From assembly GCA_035298385.1 (NCBI GenBank), contig DATGYC010000261.1, positions 1 through 6,398 on the forward strand: DNA of 6,398 bases, in the 5' to 3' direction. The notes under the pieces were generated by a model. That model was not told the DNA's origin. It saw only the letters and a program-made list of their open reading frames with translations, and did no database searches. A program made the translations under genes and the position numbers. Below, piece after piece: positions 5,745 through 6,398 of the stretch. The DNA comes from DATGYC01 sp035298385 (GTDB lineage Bacteria; Bacillota; Sulfobacillia; Symbiobacteriales; Symbiobacteriaceae). Position 1 is the first letter of the stretch, and every line of letters starts with the position of its first letter.

Positions 5745-6377
5745 GTGCAACTAGCCGCCCACGAACTCTACGACCTACATGACCTGACCGCCAGCTGTGC
5801 CAACTCGATCACCAGCATGGGCCACTTCCTACAGCAGGCCCAAGAACCCGCCCTTCGCTCGCTGATCGAGCAGCACCTCCCCTTCCACGTCGCCGACTAC
5901 AACAAGAAGGTCTCCCTCCTGCAGCAGAACGGCATGCAGATCCCCTTCAGCGCCTCGCCCCTGCGTGCAACGTTGGCCGATCCAACAGCCCTCCCGGTCC
6001 CTCCGGCGCCTGCCGTCACGCCGCGAACCGATGCGCAACTCCTGGACGACCGGGAGATCTGCCTGAGCTACCTGCTGACCCTGAAGCGGGCCGGCCGCGA
6101 GTACGCCTGGGCGGCCATGGAGATGGCGAACGCGGAGATCCGCACCTTCCTGGAGCAGGCCTTCATGCTGTCGTCGCACCAGGCCTACGACGTCTGGCAG
6201 TATATGGTCCAGCACGGCTGGTACCCGGTCCACCCGGCTGATCAGGCTGGGCAGGAGCTGATCGCGGGGGCGTACAACCCGGTGCCAGCGACGGGGGGGC
6301 TGAGGCAGGGGGCGACGGGGGCGCCCGGGGCCGGCATGGGTGAGCCGGTGATGGGGACCGGCCAGACCCTGATGTAG
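5745..6377 (+). CDS. CotF-like spore coat family protein with duplicated helical domain
   Basis: The 210-residue protein is soluble, with no signal peptide or membrane helix. The second half (99-160) fits the CotF family: LLDDREICLSYLLTLKRAGREYAWAAMEMA, then NAEIRTFLEQAF and a final VWQYMVQHGWYP, recalling the DRE...helix...NKGWY pattern of Bacillus CotF. The first half (6-63) repeats the layout: HELYDLHDLTASCANSI, EPALRSLIEQHL and HVADYNKKVSLLQQNGM. A Pro-rich linker (66-95) joins them. No EXXH di-iron motif is seen, so this is structural rather than ferritin-like catalysis. The tail (183-210) is Gly/Met-rich low complexity. In spore formers CotF-like proteins are coat components; other members occur outside confirmed spore formers with unknown role. 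The gene is divergent from the dehydrogenase operon and may share control with it. The GTG start is supported by AAGGAGG at 5729-5735. Confidence 0.85.
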   Translation: MQLAAHELYDLHDLTASCANSITSMGHFLQQAQEPALRSLIEQHLPFHVADYNKKVSLLQQNGMQIPFSASPLRATLADPTALPVPPAPAVTPRTDAQLLDDREICLSYLLTLKRAGREYAWAAMEMANAEIRTFLEQAFMLSSHQAYDVWQYMVQHGWYPVHPADQAGQELIAGAYNPVPATGGLRQGATGAPGAGMGEPVMGTGQTLM

Positions 6378-6398
6378 CCGCACCGGGGCCTGGTGGGC

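Noticed and set aside
5829..6383. A 184-codon open frame on the minus strand
   Set aside because: It is antisense to the CotF-like gene, whose motifs and ribosome binding site are clear; the opposite product is Arg/Gly/Leu-rich shadow sequence.
6378..6398. Possible terminator after the CotF-like gene
   Set aside because: Only a 4-bp CACC/GGTG stem is visible before the window ends and no T-run is present.
1..6398. CRISPR arrays, tRNA or rRNA genes, insertion sequences
   Set aside because: No regularly spaced repeats, cloverleaf-like segments, rRNA motifs, transposase motifs or terminal inverted repeats were seen on either strand.

Overview
The window is GC-rich DNA (estimated mid-60s % GC by eye) that is almost fully coding. 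It holds six protein genes: five on the minus strand (one cut by the left edge) and one on the plus strand. Every gene except the FAD subunit, whose site is weaker, has a clear GGAGG-type ribosome binding site. The rightmost gene is a CotF-type spore-coat-like protein. CotF-like proteins are typical of endospore-forming Bacillota, and relatives also occur in GC-rich lineages such as some Chloroflexota. I therefore infer a GC-rich Gram-positive-type or Chloroflexota-like bacterium and cannot name a genus.

Layout from left to right. Positions 1-509 (minus) hold the N-terminal 169 residues of a TPR-type helical repeat protein that runs off the window. Positions 510-643 are non-coding and contain a strong intrinsic terminator (610-640) that ends the transcription unit arriving from the right. 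Positions 644-1597 (minus) encode a P1/DmpA (S58) family self-cleaving hydrolase with a full NylC-like active-site set. It lies 21 nt behind mgtE (1619-2980, minus), which encodes an MgtE magnesium channel with all its usual domains. The 80 nt upstream of mgtE contain an AT-rich dyad and a possible weak promoter.

Positions 3061-5647 (minus) are a tightly packed three-gene operon in which both junctions are 4-nt ATGA overlaps. The order of transcription is a four-helix integral membrane protein, a gluconate 2-dehydrogenase subunit 3-like protein, and a GMC-type FAD oxidoreductase. I read this as a membrane-attached flavin dehydrogenase. It has no cytochrome c subunit in the window and no Tat signal, so the membrane protein may be the electron outlet or anchor on the cytoplasmic side. 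The substrate is unknown.

A 97-bp divergent intergenic region (5648-5744) with a perfect 6+1+6 dyad separates this operon from the plus-strand CotF-like gene (5745-6377). That protein has two similar helical halves and a Gly-rich tail. Because no terminator is visible between the dehydrogenase operon and mgtE, transcripts could run from about 5650 to the terminator near 610. The very long open frames on the plus strand opposite these genes are GC-bias shadows.
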